Shown here one piece after another: positions 39,908-49,437 of a stretch of DNA of 64,000 nt. The notes under the pieces are model-generated. The model saw only the letters and a list, made by a program, of their open reading frames with translations. It ran no database searches and was not told where the DNA came from. Source of the DNA: Paenibacillus polymyxa (GTDB lineage: Bacteria > Bacillota > Bacilli > Paenibacillales > Paenibacillaceae); NCBI RefSeq assembly GCF_015710975.1, contig NZ_CP049783.1, positions 3,267,501 to 3,331,500 of the forward strand, read 5' to 3'. The position numbers and the translations under genes are program-made. Numbering within the stretch: position 1 is the stretch's first letter; the number at the start of each line of letters is the position of its first letter.

Positions 39908-41218
39908 ATGGACTTATTTTCATATTCCCAGGAGTCAACGCCAAACAATCGGTTGCTTGCAGACCGCCTGCGTCCGACATCGCTGGATGAATATATTGGA
40001 CAGGAGCATGTTGTGGGTCCAGGCAAGCTACTGCGGAGAGCTATAGAGGCCGATCAGGTTTCTTCTATATTGCTGTACGGGCCACCGGGATGCGGCAAAA
40101 CGACACTGGCACATATCATTTCTCAACACACGCAAGGTGATTTCGTCCGTCTAAATGCAGTAGAAGCATCTGTAAAGGATGTAAGAGAAGTCATTGACCG
40201 TGCACAGACGAATAAATCGATGTATGGCAAAAAGACTATTCTGTTTCTTGACGAGGTCCATCGTTTTAACAGTTCGCGTCAGGATGCATTGCTGCCTGCG
40301 GTGGAAAAGGGAACGATCGTGTTTATCGGCGCCACGACGGAAAACCCCTTTCACTACGTCAACGGCGCTTTAATGAGCCGTTCTACGTTATTTCAGCTTG
40401 AAGCGCTAACCCGGGAGCATTCGCTGGCTGCTATGCGCCGCGCATTGAGCGATGCGGACAAGGGGCTCGGCTATATGCAGCTTCAGGTAGATGAAGCTGC
40501 ACTGGACCACATCGCGTCGATGGCGAACGGCGATATCCGCCGTGCATTGAACGCACTGGAGCTAGCGGCGCTCACGACCCCTCCGCTGGCAGACGGCACG
40601 ATTCATGTGACGCTGGAAGTGGCAGAGGAATCCATCCGCCGCCCGATTGTCAAGGCAGACGAGTCCACACAATATGACGTGCTGTCTGCCTTTCACAAAA
40701 GCATTCGCGGTTCCAGCGACGCGGCGCTGTTCTGGTTCCTGTATGCCGTAGAGAAGCTCGGCATGGACCCGATGACTTTTATTCGCCGCCTCATTGCAGC
40801 GAGCAGCGAGGACATTGGTCTGGCGAACCCGCAGGCGATGGTGCAAGCGGTGAGTGCGCTTGAGGCCTACCGCAATAACGGCTGGCCTGAGGCCAAACTG
40901 AACATTGCACAGGCCATTTTGTTCGCCGTGGAAAGTCCCAAGTCGAATGCCGTATACACGGCGATTTCACGGGCCATGTCGGCCATGGACGATATAAAAT
41001 CGGCCGAGGTGCCGCTACATCTGCGCGACGCACATTACAAAGGCTCGGAAAAACTCGGCCATGTTGGCTATCAATATCCGCATAATTATCCGAATCACTA
41101 TGTAAGGCAGCAATATTTACCCGATTCGATAGCAGGCCAGACCTTTTACCAGGCCACTGAGCAAGGAAATGAGTCTAAAATTAGGCAAAACCAGCGTTGG
41201 CGGGAGTCGCAGTCTTGA
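39908..41218 (+). CDS. rarA: RarA/MgsA, replication-associated AAA+ ATPase
   Basis: RarA acts at stalled or gapped replication forks and interacts with single-strand binding protein. Walker A is YGPPGCGKTTLAH near residue 55, Walker B ILFLDEVHRFN near 110, sensor 1 GATTENPFHYVNGALMSR near 145, and the C-terminal family motif SSEDIGLANPQAM near 310. The length of 436 is normal. The frame runs further upstream, but the family begins MDLFSY at the ATG at 39908 with AAGGAAGTG before it. In B. subtilis the gene lies beside cymR; here 5.6 kb separates them. Confidence 0.95.
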   Translation: MDLFSYSQESTPNNRLLADRLRPTSLDEYIGQEHVVGPGKLLRRAIEADQVSSILLYGPPGCGKTTLAHIISQHTQGDFVRLNAVEASVKDVREVIDRAQTNKSMYGKKTILFLDEVHRFNSSRQDALLPAVEKGTIVFIGATTENPFHYVNGALMSRSTLFQLEALTREHSLAAMRRALSDADKGLGYMQLQVDEAALDHIASMANGDIRRALNALELAALTTPPLADGTIHVTLEVAEESIRRPIVKADESTQYDVLSAFHKSIRGSSDAALFWFLYAVEKLGMDPMTFIRRLIAASSEDIGLANPQAMVQAVSALEAYRNNGWPEAKLNIAQAILFAVESPKSNAVYTAISRAMSAMDDIKSAEVPLHLRDAHYKGSEKLGHVGYQYPHNYPNHYVRQQYLPDSIAGQTFYQATEQGNESKIRQNQRWRESQS

Positions 41219-41303
41219 TATATGTGACTTTAATATACGAAGTGTGTACGATATTGTCAGGTTACACGATGATCTTGCAAGAGCGAAGAAGGGAATAAAA
41301 GAA

Positions 41304-41705
41304 ATGAAAGACGTACTATTCGTCGCAGCAGGTGGAGCGCTCGGAACCTCTGCTCGCTACAGTATACAATTATTATTGCCTGCGGCTGGGGCAGACTTTC
41401 CATTTGGCGTCCTGTTAATGAATTGGCTTGGCTGCCTGTTTCTCGGCTGGTTTTTTACGGTGACCTTGCGATCGTGGCGGATCAACCCCCGCTGGCGACT
41501 TGCCATCGGAACAGGCTTTACAGGGGGATTTACCACCTTTTCCACCTTTACAGTGGATGCTGTACGCCTCACGGTTCACGATCGTATGCTGACGGCTATA
41601 TTGTACTTGCTGCTTAGCGTAGGCGGGGGTTTGTTTTTGACGTGGGCAGGTATCCGTTTAGGCACAAAAATGACACAGGTTGCCCCCAAGGAGGAACATT
41701 TATGA
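41304..41705 (+). CDS. crcB: Fluoride channel subunit CrcB1 (Fluc)
   Basis: Fluc proteins are small dimeric channels that export fluoride. The 133 residues have four membrane segments, GGALGTSARYSIQL at the N-terminus, MNWLGCLFLGW, and the pore-lining GGFTTFSTFTVDAV. The frame is open to 41169, but GAAGGGA before the ATG at 41304 marks the start. The next gene overlaps its stop (ATGA), and the two are probably a dual-topology heterodimer pair. No fluoride riboswitch was recognised in the 85 bases upstream. Confidence 0.93.
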   Translation: MKDVLFVAAGGALGTSARYSIQLLLPAAGADFPFGVLLMNWLGCLFLGWFFTVTLRSWRINPRWRLAIGTGFTGGFTTFSTFTVDAVRLTVHDRMLTAILYLLLSVGGGLFLTWAGIRLGTKMTQVAPKEEHL

Positions 41706-42067
41706 TTTGGTGGGCGGCAGCAGGTGGAATGGTGGGTACACTAGCGAGATACGGGCTTGGCATGTGGGCCGGAAAAAGGTTGGGTACTGTATTCCCGTGG
41801 GGGACGTGGATCATTAATATTAGCGGTTCATTGCTGCTAGGCTGGCTGTATGGCGAGTTTGCGCAACACAATTTGTCTCCTGCACTCTGGATGCTACTGG
41901 GAACCGGTTTTTGTGGCGGCTACACCACCTTTTCTACATTCGGCTATGAATCTCTTCAACTGATGGAACACAATAAATACCGACGTATGGCTATGTATGT
42001 ATTATCTTCTGTAATAGTAGGAGTTATAGCTGCAGCAATCGGGTACAGGGTCAGTTATACCTTATAA
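41702..42067 (+). CDS. crcB: Fluoride channel subunit CrcB2 (Fluc)
   Basis: The partner of the preceding Fluc gene, 121 residues with four membrane segments. It has MIWWAAAGGMVGTLARYGLG, WIINISGSLLLGWLYG and CGGYTTFSTFGYES. The Asn in the second motif and the Phe-Ser-Thr-Phe box are conserved channel residues. AAGGAGGAAC precedes the ATG, which overlaps the crcB1 stop by four bases, so the subunits are translated in step. Confidence 0.93.
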   Translation: MIWWAAAGGMVGTLARYGLGMWAGKRLGTVFPWGTWIINISGSLLLGWLYGEFAQHNLSPALWMLLGTGFCGGYTTFSTFGYESLQLMEHNKYRRMAMYVLSSVIVGVIAAAIGYRVSYTL

Positions 42068-42098
42068 ATTTTCAAAATGACATGTGAGCACACCATAA

Positions 42099-42155
42099 AA
42101 GCTTCCAAACCCTCATTCAAGGCGTTATCAGCCGTGAATAGGAGGGCGGAAGCTT
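42099..42155 (-). terminator. Long inverted repeat between crcB2 and ppk2
   Basis: AAGCTTCC pairs with GGAAGCTT, and CCCTCATTCA pairs partly with TGAATAGGAGGG, around an inner GGC/GCC. Only the minus strand has a short T-tail (TTTTA), so it most likely ends the ppk2 transcript. Confidence 0.5.
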
Positions 42156-42173
42156 AGTGCTGTGCTTATTTAA

Positions 42174-43004
42174 CTATTTTTTATCTCGTTCTTTGTATAA
42201 TTCAGGTAAAAGGGCTTTGAGTTCAGGTCGTGGATCAGGGTCAGACAGCTTCATTTCCTCTAGCGTTTGGACGGCAATACGCAGTACAGTATAATCTCTG
42301 TACCAACGATTGTCTGAAGGAACAACATACCAAGGTGCTTGCTTGGTTGCACTTAGCTCTAGTACCTCCTCATAGTATTGGGTATATTGCTTCCAAAATT
42401 TCCGTTCCTGCAAATCACTCGGATCAAGCTTCCAGTTTTTGCGAGGCTTCTCAATCCGGTCAATCAGCTTTTCCAACTGAAATTGCTTTGAAATATGTAA
42501 AAAGATTTTAACCACCTTTACACCACTATCCAGCAACAACTGTTCAAAATGCTTGATATGCTTCATATTCTGCTTGGCCTGCTTATCGGATACCTGTCCG
42601 TGAACACGCGTAATCAGCACATCCTCGTAGTAAGAACGGTTGAACGCCGCAATATATCCGCGTCCTGGAGTTACGCTATGGGCGCGCCACAAGAAATCAT
42701 GGCTTAATTCCTCAGTCGTAGGTGATTTGAAGCTGTGTACAGTCACCCCGGCAGGGTTAAGATTAGAAAATACCTGCTTGATCACGCCATCTTTTCCGCT
42801 GCAATCCATACCCTGGAATACAAACAAAACGGCTTGTTTTTTCTCTGTAAATAATTTGCTTTGTAATTCTGCGAAGCGTTCCTTCAATTGATCTGTTTCC
42901 TGTCGGATTTCTTCTTTATTTTTAATATTCTTCGTATCCTTGGGGTCCCATTCTTTCAAAGAAACTTTCTTACCCGGTGTCAGCATTCCTAATGAATCAG
43001 ACAT
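42174..43004 (-). CDS. PPK2-family polyphosphate kinase
   Basis: PPK2 enzymes transfer phosphate between polyphosphate and nucleotides. The P-loop is FQGMDCSGKDGVIKQ near residue 65, the Walker B-like element is AFNRSYYEDVLITRVHG near 120, and the arginine lid region holds the family KPRKNWKLDPSDLQER near 186. The length of 276 and single domain fit the class III or class I short enzymes; which nucleotide is favoured cannot be told. The ATG follows AAAAGGAG. It faces crcB2 and is divergent from the toxin gene. Confidence 0.92.
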   Translation of the reverse strand: MSDSLGMLTPGKKVSLKEWDPKDTKNIKNKEEIRQETDQLKERFAELQSKLFTEKKQAVLFVFQGMDCSGKDGVIKQVFSNLNPAGVTVHSFKSPTTEELSHDFLWRAHSVTPGRGYIAAFNRSYYEDVLITRVHGQVSDKQAKQNMKHIKHFEQLLLDSGVKVVKIFLHISKQFQLEKLIDRIEKPRKNWKLDPSDLQERKFWKQYTQYYEEVLELSATKQAPWYVVPSDNRWYRDYTVLRIAVQTLEEMKLSDPDPRPELKALLPELYKERDKK

Positions 43005-43290
43005 AAAGGCACGCTCCTTTTCAATTGAAGTAATGATCTTGTCTACATCATATACCCAAATGGGGGCGTTATCAAAATTCCTTATGTATGGTCTTTATTA
43101 GCGATTTTTCTACTGATGATGCCTCTGGTCACGAAATTTTCTTCAGGTTTAACAATTAAAAAGTTAAGTTTAAGTCTTTAGACATAGGCAATAAGGTTAA
43201 TCTTTCTTATAACAATTAGGAATTAAGATGGTTCTCCATAAATTTGAAGAGTGTTATTATGTCATGACGAACTCTCAACAGAGGTATAAT

Positions 43291-44496
43291 ATGACAACTA
43301 TTAAAGTAACACCTGAGCAGCTTATGACTATCTCCAAGCAATTCGAACTTGCACAGCAAAAAGTGACCCAAATGAATATCAATTTAATAAAACAAATTTC
43401 ATCTATGGAACGATTCTGGGATGGAGTGACCAAAGAGCAGTTCTATTATAGTTTCCAAACATCTCAGAAGAATATGAATGACTTTGTTACACTGACAGAT
43501 TCTATTGCAAAAGAATTGCGTCGTCATGCGGATAAATTCAGGTTAGCTGATTTGCTGGAAGCAGGTAATATTGATTCAAGCTGCTTACCACCACCACCTA
43601 ATTCATGTGCTATCCCTACTCCAGATACTAGAAATGCTTTGGAAAAATCAGCAGATAGTTTGGTAGAGCTTGGTGAGGATTTTATGGCTGCTGCGGAGGA
43701 CAGGTACGAAAAACGCTATGACTCTGTAGGTGGATTTTTAGACTATTGGACGTTTGGAATTCCGAAAGGTTTGTATCAAGGATATGCAGAGCGTGCATCC
43801 AAGCAGTTTGATTCAGGGAATGATTTTTTTAACTTCTGGACTTTTGGTGTACATGGAACAATCAGAGAAGCAATGTTTCCTACAAATGCATGGTCAAAGG
43901 AACATTGGGCTAACATGATCGGTACAGCGGGAATATTTGGGGGAGTCAGTTCGGTAATTAAACCTAAGATTGGATTGGGCTCGTCATTAAAATATGAGGT
44001 GAAATCTGGGGCTACTATTGAAGTTAAAGGGACTTCGAATCGTTTATCTGATACGATGTTAGGTAAGAATGATGCTGATCCATTTAGGGATATATATGGT
44101 CCCGGACGACTTTCTCATCCAGAAGAGTGGAGTACCATTATTAAGAATACGCAAGGAGCCGGAGTTGAAGTTAGGATTCTAGATAGAGACATTATGGCGT
44201 ATGCCCCCAAGGGATCAGGGAAGCCTGGGCAATTAAATATATATGAGGATGCTTCAATTAGTGCACTGCGGCATGAGTACCAACATTTTCTTGATGATAA
44301 AGCTAAAGGTTTTCCTAGTCTGGATGTAACATATGAATTCAAAAATAGGATTATTATGGAACTTAGAGCCTACATGGTCGAGATAAAAGAAGCAGAGAGG
44401 ATTGGAAATAAGGACCTTGCAGAACACCTTTGGAACAATTACAGGGATGAACGGCAGTATCTTTTAGAGAATTATGGGCCAGTTAAACTAGATTGA
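43291..44496 (+). CDS. WXG100-type secreted toxin, metalloprotease domain
   Basis: A 401-residue polymorphic toxin probably exported by a type VII (Esx/Yuk) system. Residues 1-95 are a helical WXG100-like domain, with FWDG near 46-49 and KVTPEQL at the start. A proline-rich link (PPPPNSCAIPTP) follows. Residues 140-230 carry two copies of a pretoxin motif (FLDYWTFGIPKG and FFNFWTFGVHG) and SKEHWANMIG. The C-terminal domain has LRHEYQHFLDD near 330, an HExxH zinc site, and a later ELRAY that may give the third ligand, as in Tox-MPTase-type zincins. The start is ATG at 43291 behind AGAGG; an upstream ATG at 43228 lacks a ribosome site. A likely immunity gene follows with a 14-base gap. Confidence 0.82.
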   Translation: MTTIKVTPEQLMTISKQFELAQQKVTQMNINLIKQISSMERFWDGVTKEQFYYSFQTSQKNMNDFVTLTDSIAKELRRHADKFRLADLLEAGNIDSSCLPPPPNSCAIPTPDTRNALEKSADSLVELGEDFMAAAEDRYEKRYDSVGGFLDYWTFGIPKGLYQGYAERASKQFDSGNDFFNFWTFGVHGTIREAMFPTNAWSKEHWANMIGTAGIFGGVSSVIKPKIGLGSSLKYEVKSGATIEVKGTSNRLSDTMLGKNDADPFRDIYGPGRLSHPEEWSTIIKNTQGAGVEVRILDRDIMAYAPKGSGKPGQLNIYEDASISALRHEYQHFLDDKAKGFPSLDVTYEFKNRIIMELRAYMVEIKEAERIGNKDLAEHLWNNYRDERQYLLENYGPVKLD

Positions 44497-44510
44497 TGGG
44501 AGATAACAAA

Positions 44511-44861
44511 ATGAAGCTACTTACTTTATCGAAAGAAATACGAGAGGGAAAAATAGGCGACGATCAATTGGTGGAATGTTTGGATATCCAGCATAATCAG
44601 GTACAGTTGAATGCAATGAGTCAGATCGCTAAAAAGAAACTATGCAATGAGAAAATAATCGAAAAATTGAGACATATTAGCCAGTTCAGAGACCCTAAGG
44701 TAAATAAGCTTTTTGGTATTGATACGCTTGGACACTATAGTATTGCCGTGCTTCGAGTATTGAACACTTCTGAATCTATAAAACAGTACGAGCAGTTAAT
44801 GTCTGAACTCGACGATTTTGATAAAGAAATAGTTGAAAGAATTACAGAGGGAATAAGTTAG
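44511..44861 (+). CDS. Candidate immunity protein, helical repeat type
   Basis: A 116-residue protein with no signal sequence or membrane segment, made of amphipathic helices spaced like HEAT or Armadillo repeats (VQLNAMSQIAKKKL, EKIIEKLRHIS, KVNKLFGIDTLGHYSIAVLRVL). It follows the toxin gene by 14 bases and uses GGGAG 8 bases before the ATG. Position, size and cytoplasmic character suggest it protects the cell against its toxin partner; the sequence itself does not match an immunity family I know. The frame is open 18 bases further upstream to a TTG that overlaps the toxin stop. Confidence 0.65.
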   Translation: MKLLTLSKEIREGKIGDDQLVECLDIQHNQVQLNAMSQIAKKKLCNEKIIEKLRHISQFRDPKVNKLFGIDTLGHYSIAVLRVLNTSESIKQYEQLMSELDDFDKEIVERITEGIS

Positions 44862-45307
44862 TGTTTTTTTAGAAGTCCTTATCCATGCTAATGCTTTATC
44901 TCCGTACTCAGATGAGTTACTTTGTGAACCCATAGCAGGTACATGGTCGATTCAAGATATGGTCAGTCATATTATGGGCTGGGACAAAAGCTTCACTAAG
45001 ACGCTTATACAGATAATTGATAAGGGACAAGTCACGCTCAAAGAACATCCCGTTGTACAGGCATTCAACGACTCATCTGTAGCGTTCGGTAGAAATATGA
45101 AACCACATGATGCTAAATGAAGCTATTGCTCAGCGTAAGCGAATGATTGCGAAACTCTAAACGGTTCCAGAATCGGCTTTTGTGCGTCCAATTCCTAATA
45201 GCCTGTATACTTTGGAAACCTTTTTACAGGAAATGTTTGTTCAGCATGATAGACATAATAAAGAGCAGATCACCAATTCCCTTCGACTTATGGCTAAAAA
45301 CATGTAA
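44857..45307 (+). pseudogene. Broken DinB-family gene
   Basis: This stretch reads as a DinB-fold (DUF664/ClbS-type) protein but cannot be translated whole. One frame (44857-45120) gives YSDELLCEPIAGTWSIQD and VSHIMGWDKSF, with the metal-binding His before GWD. It has no start codon. The sequence then shifts frame (NEAIAQRKRMIAKL), meets a stop, and goes on in that frame with LETFLQEMFVQHDRHNKEQI, the second metal motif, to a TAA at 45305. So it has lost its 5' end and carries a frameshift and a stop. Its truncated start abuts the immunity gene, which suggests insertion of the toxin pair there. Confidence 0.75.
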
Positions 45308-45310
45308 CAG

Positions 45311-45352
45311 AAAAAAGTCGCTCCTCCCAAATCAGGAGAGACGACTTTTTTA
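45311..45352. terminator. Bidirectional terminator before mnmA end
   Basis: AAAAAGTCG pairs with CGACTTTTT, and CTCCT with AGGAG within. A- and T-runs on both sides let it work for the plus-strand genes and for the convergent mnmA. Confidence 0.85.
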
Positions 45353-45383
45353 TTACGGCTATTCAATGTTAATTGTCATTCAT

Positions 45384-46523
<1,140 letters not shown>

Positions 46524-46639
46524 TCAATATTGTTGTAGAACCCACCTATTGTAACATAAACGATAATAAGTTACGATGTTTGGATGAACAAACGACACGG
46601 CGAACGATGCAAGAAAGCTACATAAAACGGGCTAAATCT

Positions 46640-46670
46640 GTTGCTAATCGCTCGAAAGCAACTTTTTTTA
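46640..46670 (+). terminator. Hairpin with T-run between mnmA and cymR
   Basis: GTTGCT pairs with AGCAAC across an 11-base loop, followed by seven T. It lies in the 304-base gap between two divergent genes, where no upstream plus-strand gene is present, so it could be an attenuator for cymR or end a small RNA. The rest of the gap shows no gene. Confidence 0.5.
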
Positions 46671-46809
46671 AGATTGTTACCGTAATGTTTCCCTTTACCT
46701 GCCCTAATATGTTAACATAAGCTGAGGGTTAGGATCGGAATAGAGAGGTTTACAACTCCAATTATTCCGCGTGTTTAACGGAATTGTTAATATAAGCGAG
46801 GTGCCACAA

Positions 46810-47229
46810 TTGAAAATATCAACGAAAGGCCGTTACGGCCTGACCATTATGATGGAGCTTGCGGCCAGGTTTGGCGAAGGTCCAACTTCTTTAAAAAGTA
46901 TTGCCGAAAAAAATCAGCTATCAGAGCATTATCTTGAGCAGCTCATTGCGCCTTTGCGTAATGCAGGTTTGGTAAAAAGTATCCGTGGTGCTTATGGCGG
47001 TTATATTTTGGCGAATGAACCGTCAGGCGTAACAGCAGGAGACATCATTCGTGTGCTGGAAGGCCCGATTTCTCCAGTTGATTTTACGGAAGAAGACGAT
47101 CCGGCAAAACGCCAGCTCTGGCTGCGAATTCGTGACAGCATTGCTGAAGTGCTGGATTCAACTACACTCAAGGACTTGATCACATACCAAGAACATGATG
47201 AATTGGATAACTACATGTTTTATATTTGA
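46810..47229 (+). CDS. cymR: CymR, Rrf2-family cysteine regulator
   Basis: CymR represses genes for cysteine synthesis and sulfur uptake in Firmicutes and is controlled with CysK. The Rrf2 winged helix starts MKISTKGRYGLTIMMELA, with SIAEKNQLSEHYLEQLIAPLRNAGLV as the recognition part. The protein has no cysteine at all, so it lacks the iron-sulfur ligands of IscR or NsrR, which supports CymR. The length is 139. The start is TTG at 46810 behind GCGAGGTG; the frame is open a little further upstream. It lies next to iscS, as in B. subtilis. Confidence 0.9.
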   Translation: MKISTKGRYGLTIMMELAARFGEGPTSLKSIAEKNQLSEHYLEQLIAPLRNAGLVKSIRGAYGGYILANEPSGVTAGDIIRVLEGPISPVDFTEEDDPAKRQLWLRIRDSIAEVLDSTTLKDLITYQEHDELDNYMFYI

Positions 47230-47278
47230 TTTCCAATTATGTATATAACGAGAAAGATCTTGGTTTATCAAACGTTTT

Positions 47279-47303
47279 AGCCCCATTATATGGGGCTTTA
47301 ATT
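47279..47303 (+). terminator. Terminator after cymR
   Basis: AGCCCCAT pairs with ATGGGGCT across a 3-base loop, followed by TTAATT. The T-run is short. Confidence 0.7.
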
Positions 47304-47372
47304 CTATATAAAATACATTAAAATTGTCTATCCTGTAAATTACCAAGCTTGAGCATGTCTGAGAGTTATTTT

Positions 47373-47440
47373 TTACGGACCAATCCCTTTTTTGATTTCG
47401 TCATAAGCAGCTTGAGCTTTGGCCAAAGCTTTTTATAGTA
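47373..47440 (-). pseudogene. Possible 3' remnant of a gene
   Basis: On the minus strand, a frame ending at 47373 reads KALAKAQAAYDEIKKGIGP and stop. It resembles the C-terminal end of a helical, perhaps J-domain-like, protein, but it is too short to be sure. Apart from this and the iscS promoter candidate, 47304-47618 shows no gene. Confidence 0.2.
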
Positions 47441-47561
47441 CGACCTCTGCGAGGTATCTGTCTTCTTACACCGATAATCGGATCAAGGGGTCTCCGTGAA
47501 TACTTGCAGTTGAAATGCTCTTACAAAAACTTTTAAAGTGCATTATATCAATAAAGAAGTA

Positions 47562-47567
47562 TATAAT
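47562..47567 (+). promoter_or_regulatory. Candidate -10 of iscS
   Basis: A perfect TATAAT 52 bases before iscS, without a good -35 (TGCATT at 47539). The sequence just after it, TGGAACTT, resembles the right end of CymR operators from memory, which would fit autoregulation of the sulfur genes. Confidence 0.4.
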
Positions 47568-47618
47568 GGAACTTCGGCAATACTAAAAACAAGATGTTCT
47601 ATATTTGAGGTGGATAAC

Positions 47619-48770
47619 ATGAACAGAATTTATCTGGATCATGCCGCATCGACTCCTATGCATCCTGAGGTTGCGCAGACTATGATGGATATCATGACCG
47701 GCCAATTCGGCAACGCTTCGAGCGTTCATGCCTTTGGCCGCGATGCCAAGCGCACCGTCAGCGCAGCGCGGGATGCCGTTGCGGCCTCTTTGGGCTGCAA
47801 GCCTGAAGAAATTATATTTACGAGCGGAGGGACAGAGAGTGATAATCTGGCCCTGTTTGGGACGGCTACGGCAGATGGTCGTACTTCCGGCCATATTATT
47901 ACAACCGCGATTGAACATCACGCCGTGCTTCATGCTTGCGATGAGCTGGAAAAAGCAGGATACCAGGTGACCTATGTCCCAGTCAATGGTTTTGGGCGTG
48001 TGAATCCTGCGGACATTGAGGCAGCTATTCGCCCGGATACTTTTTTGATCAGCATGATGTATGCCAACAATGAGGTGGGCGTCATTCAGCCGGTCCAAGA
48101 AGTAGGACAGATTGCGAGAGAGCATGGAATTATATTTCATGTAGATGCAGTTCAAGCCTTCGGGCATATATCCATCGACTGCGGGAACCTCCCGATTGAC
48201 TTACTTAGTGTGTCTGGCCATAAGATTAACGGACCGCAAGGAGTGGGTGCACTGTATATCCGTCAGGGTACACGCATTCAGCCGCTAATGTATGGAGGAC
48301 TTCAGGAGAAGAAACGCCGTGCAGGAACAGAAAACATCGCCGGCATTGCTGGGCTGGCTAAAGCCGCAACTCTTGCCAATGCTTCCATTGAAGAGCGAGG
48401 AGCACATGATATGGCTCTTCGCCAAACGCTGCTAAAAGCGTTGGAAAGCTCTCTGGGCAGTCATGAGTTTATAATCAATGGCGATCCTGAATATTTTGTG
48501 CCTAATGTGCTAAATATTAGCTTTCCGGCCATTGGTACAGAGACCATGCTGATGAATCTCGATATGGAAGGAATCGCAGCGGCCAGCGGCTCAGCCTGCA
48601 CTTCAGGGTCTCTAGAGCTATCACATGTGTTGCAGGCGATGGATCTTCCTGAAGATGTTTTGAATTCAGCGATTCGATTTAGCTTCGGTTTGGGTAATAC
48701 TACGGAAGAAATGGAATACACGGCCAAGAAAATTGAAACTATATGGAAGCGGCTGCGTACTAGGTACTAG
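47619..48770 (+). CDS. iscS: IscS-type cysteine desulfurase
   Basis: A pyridoxal-phosphate enzyme that takes sulfur from cysteine and passes it to partners such as MnmA. The PLP lysine is K202 in SVSGHKINGPQG, the catalytic cysteine is C327 in ASGSACTSGSLELSHV, and GGTESDN and IEHHAVL are in the expected places. The length of 383 matches B. subtilis YrvO, the desulfurase dedicated to MnmA. The frame is open upstream, but the ATG at 47619 has GAGGTGG before it and yields the family start MNRIYLDHAAST. mnmA is 1.1 kb away on the other strand. Confidence 0.94.
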   Translation: MNRIYLDHAASTPMHPEVAQTMMDIMTGQFGNASSVHAFGRDAKRTVSAARDAVAASLGCKPEEIIFTSGGTESDNLALFGTATADGRTSGHIITTAIEHHAVLHACDELEKAGYQVTYVPVNGFGRVNPADIEAAIRPDTFLISMMYANNEVGVIQPVQEVGQIAREHGIIFHVDAVQAFGHISIDCGNLPIDLLSVSGHKINGPQGVGALYIRQGTRIQPLMYGGLQEKKRRAGTENIAGIAGLAKAATLANASIEERGAHDMALRQTLLKALESSLGSHEFIINGDPEYFVPNVLNISFPAIGTETMLMNLDMEGIAAASGSACTSGSLELSHVLQAMDLPEDVLNSAIRFSFGLGNTTEEMEYTAKKIETIWKRLRTRY

Positions 48771-48905
48771 GGATTTCTCCGCATTTTAGTAAGAAGGGAG
48801 GAGCGGTTTCCATTTCATTGCATGAACGGAAGCAAGGTATTGACAGGCATGTAGGAAAAACACCGCACCTTCGTTCGGACTGCATAGTAAGGAGGGACCC
48901 TATAT

Positions 48906-49427
48906 ATGAGGCTTCAAGACATGATCGGACTTGCTGTTTTCGATGTCGAGGACGGGAAGCAGATTGGTAAAATACATGACTTTATGTTGACAGCTGATTG
49001 GCGAATTACAGGGATTGAGCTAGAAGGTAAAGGGCTTTTTTCATCTCATGTCAAAATGGTGGCCTGGGATGACATCGTTGCTTATGGTGAGGATGCGATT
49101 ATGATTCGCAATCAGCAGGCCGTCCGTAAAACAGAGGCCCATGATATACAACATACGTACTTGCTTGGACCCGGTAAACTGAAGGATTTATCCGTGCTAA
49201 CAGAGGAAGGGCTTATGCTCGGGCACATCTCGGATGTTTATTTTGACCAGGAAATGGGCAATAACATAATAGGCTTGGAAATCAGCGATGGTTTTGTATC
49301 GGATATTATTGAAGGGCGGAAATGGCTGCCCTGCACCGAAGATATGTCCATCGGGGAAAATGCTGTTATGGTTCCCCCGTTAAGCGAGCAGCGTCTGGAA
49401 AAAGCCATATATTCTGTTAATGGATAG
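48906..49427 (+). CDS. YrrD-type PRC-barrel protein
   Basis: A 173-residue protein with two PRC-barrel units (MRLQDMIGLAVFDVEDGKQIGKIHD at 1-25 and LKDLSVLTEEGLMLGHISDVYFD near 98-120). PRC barrels bind RNA, proteins or photosynthetic complexes in different families. B. subtilis YrrD, at the same locus, has unknown function. AAGGAGGGACC precedes the ATG. The next gene starts within about 10 bases, so the two are coupled. Confidence 0.85.
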   Translation: MRLQDMIGLAVFDVEDGKQIGKIHDFMLTADWRITGIELEGKGLFSSHVKMVAWDDIVAYGEDAIMIRNQQAVRKTEAHDIQHTYLLGPGKLKDLSVLTEEGLMLGHISDVYFDQEMGNNIIGLEISDGFVSDIIEGRKWLPCTEDMSIGENAVMVPPLSEQRLEKAIYSVNG

Positions 49428-49437
49428 GGTGAGTTTA

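Noticed and set aside
41219..41303. Fluoride riboswitch expected before crcB
   Set aside because: The 85-base gap lacks the conserved riboswitch pattern, and the genes follow rarA closely.
43228..43290. Longer N-terminus for the toxin gene from ATG at 43228
   Set aside because: No ribosome site there, and WXG100 proteins begin near the MTTIKVTPEQ start with AGAGG upstream.
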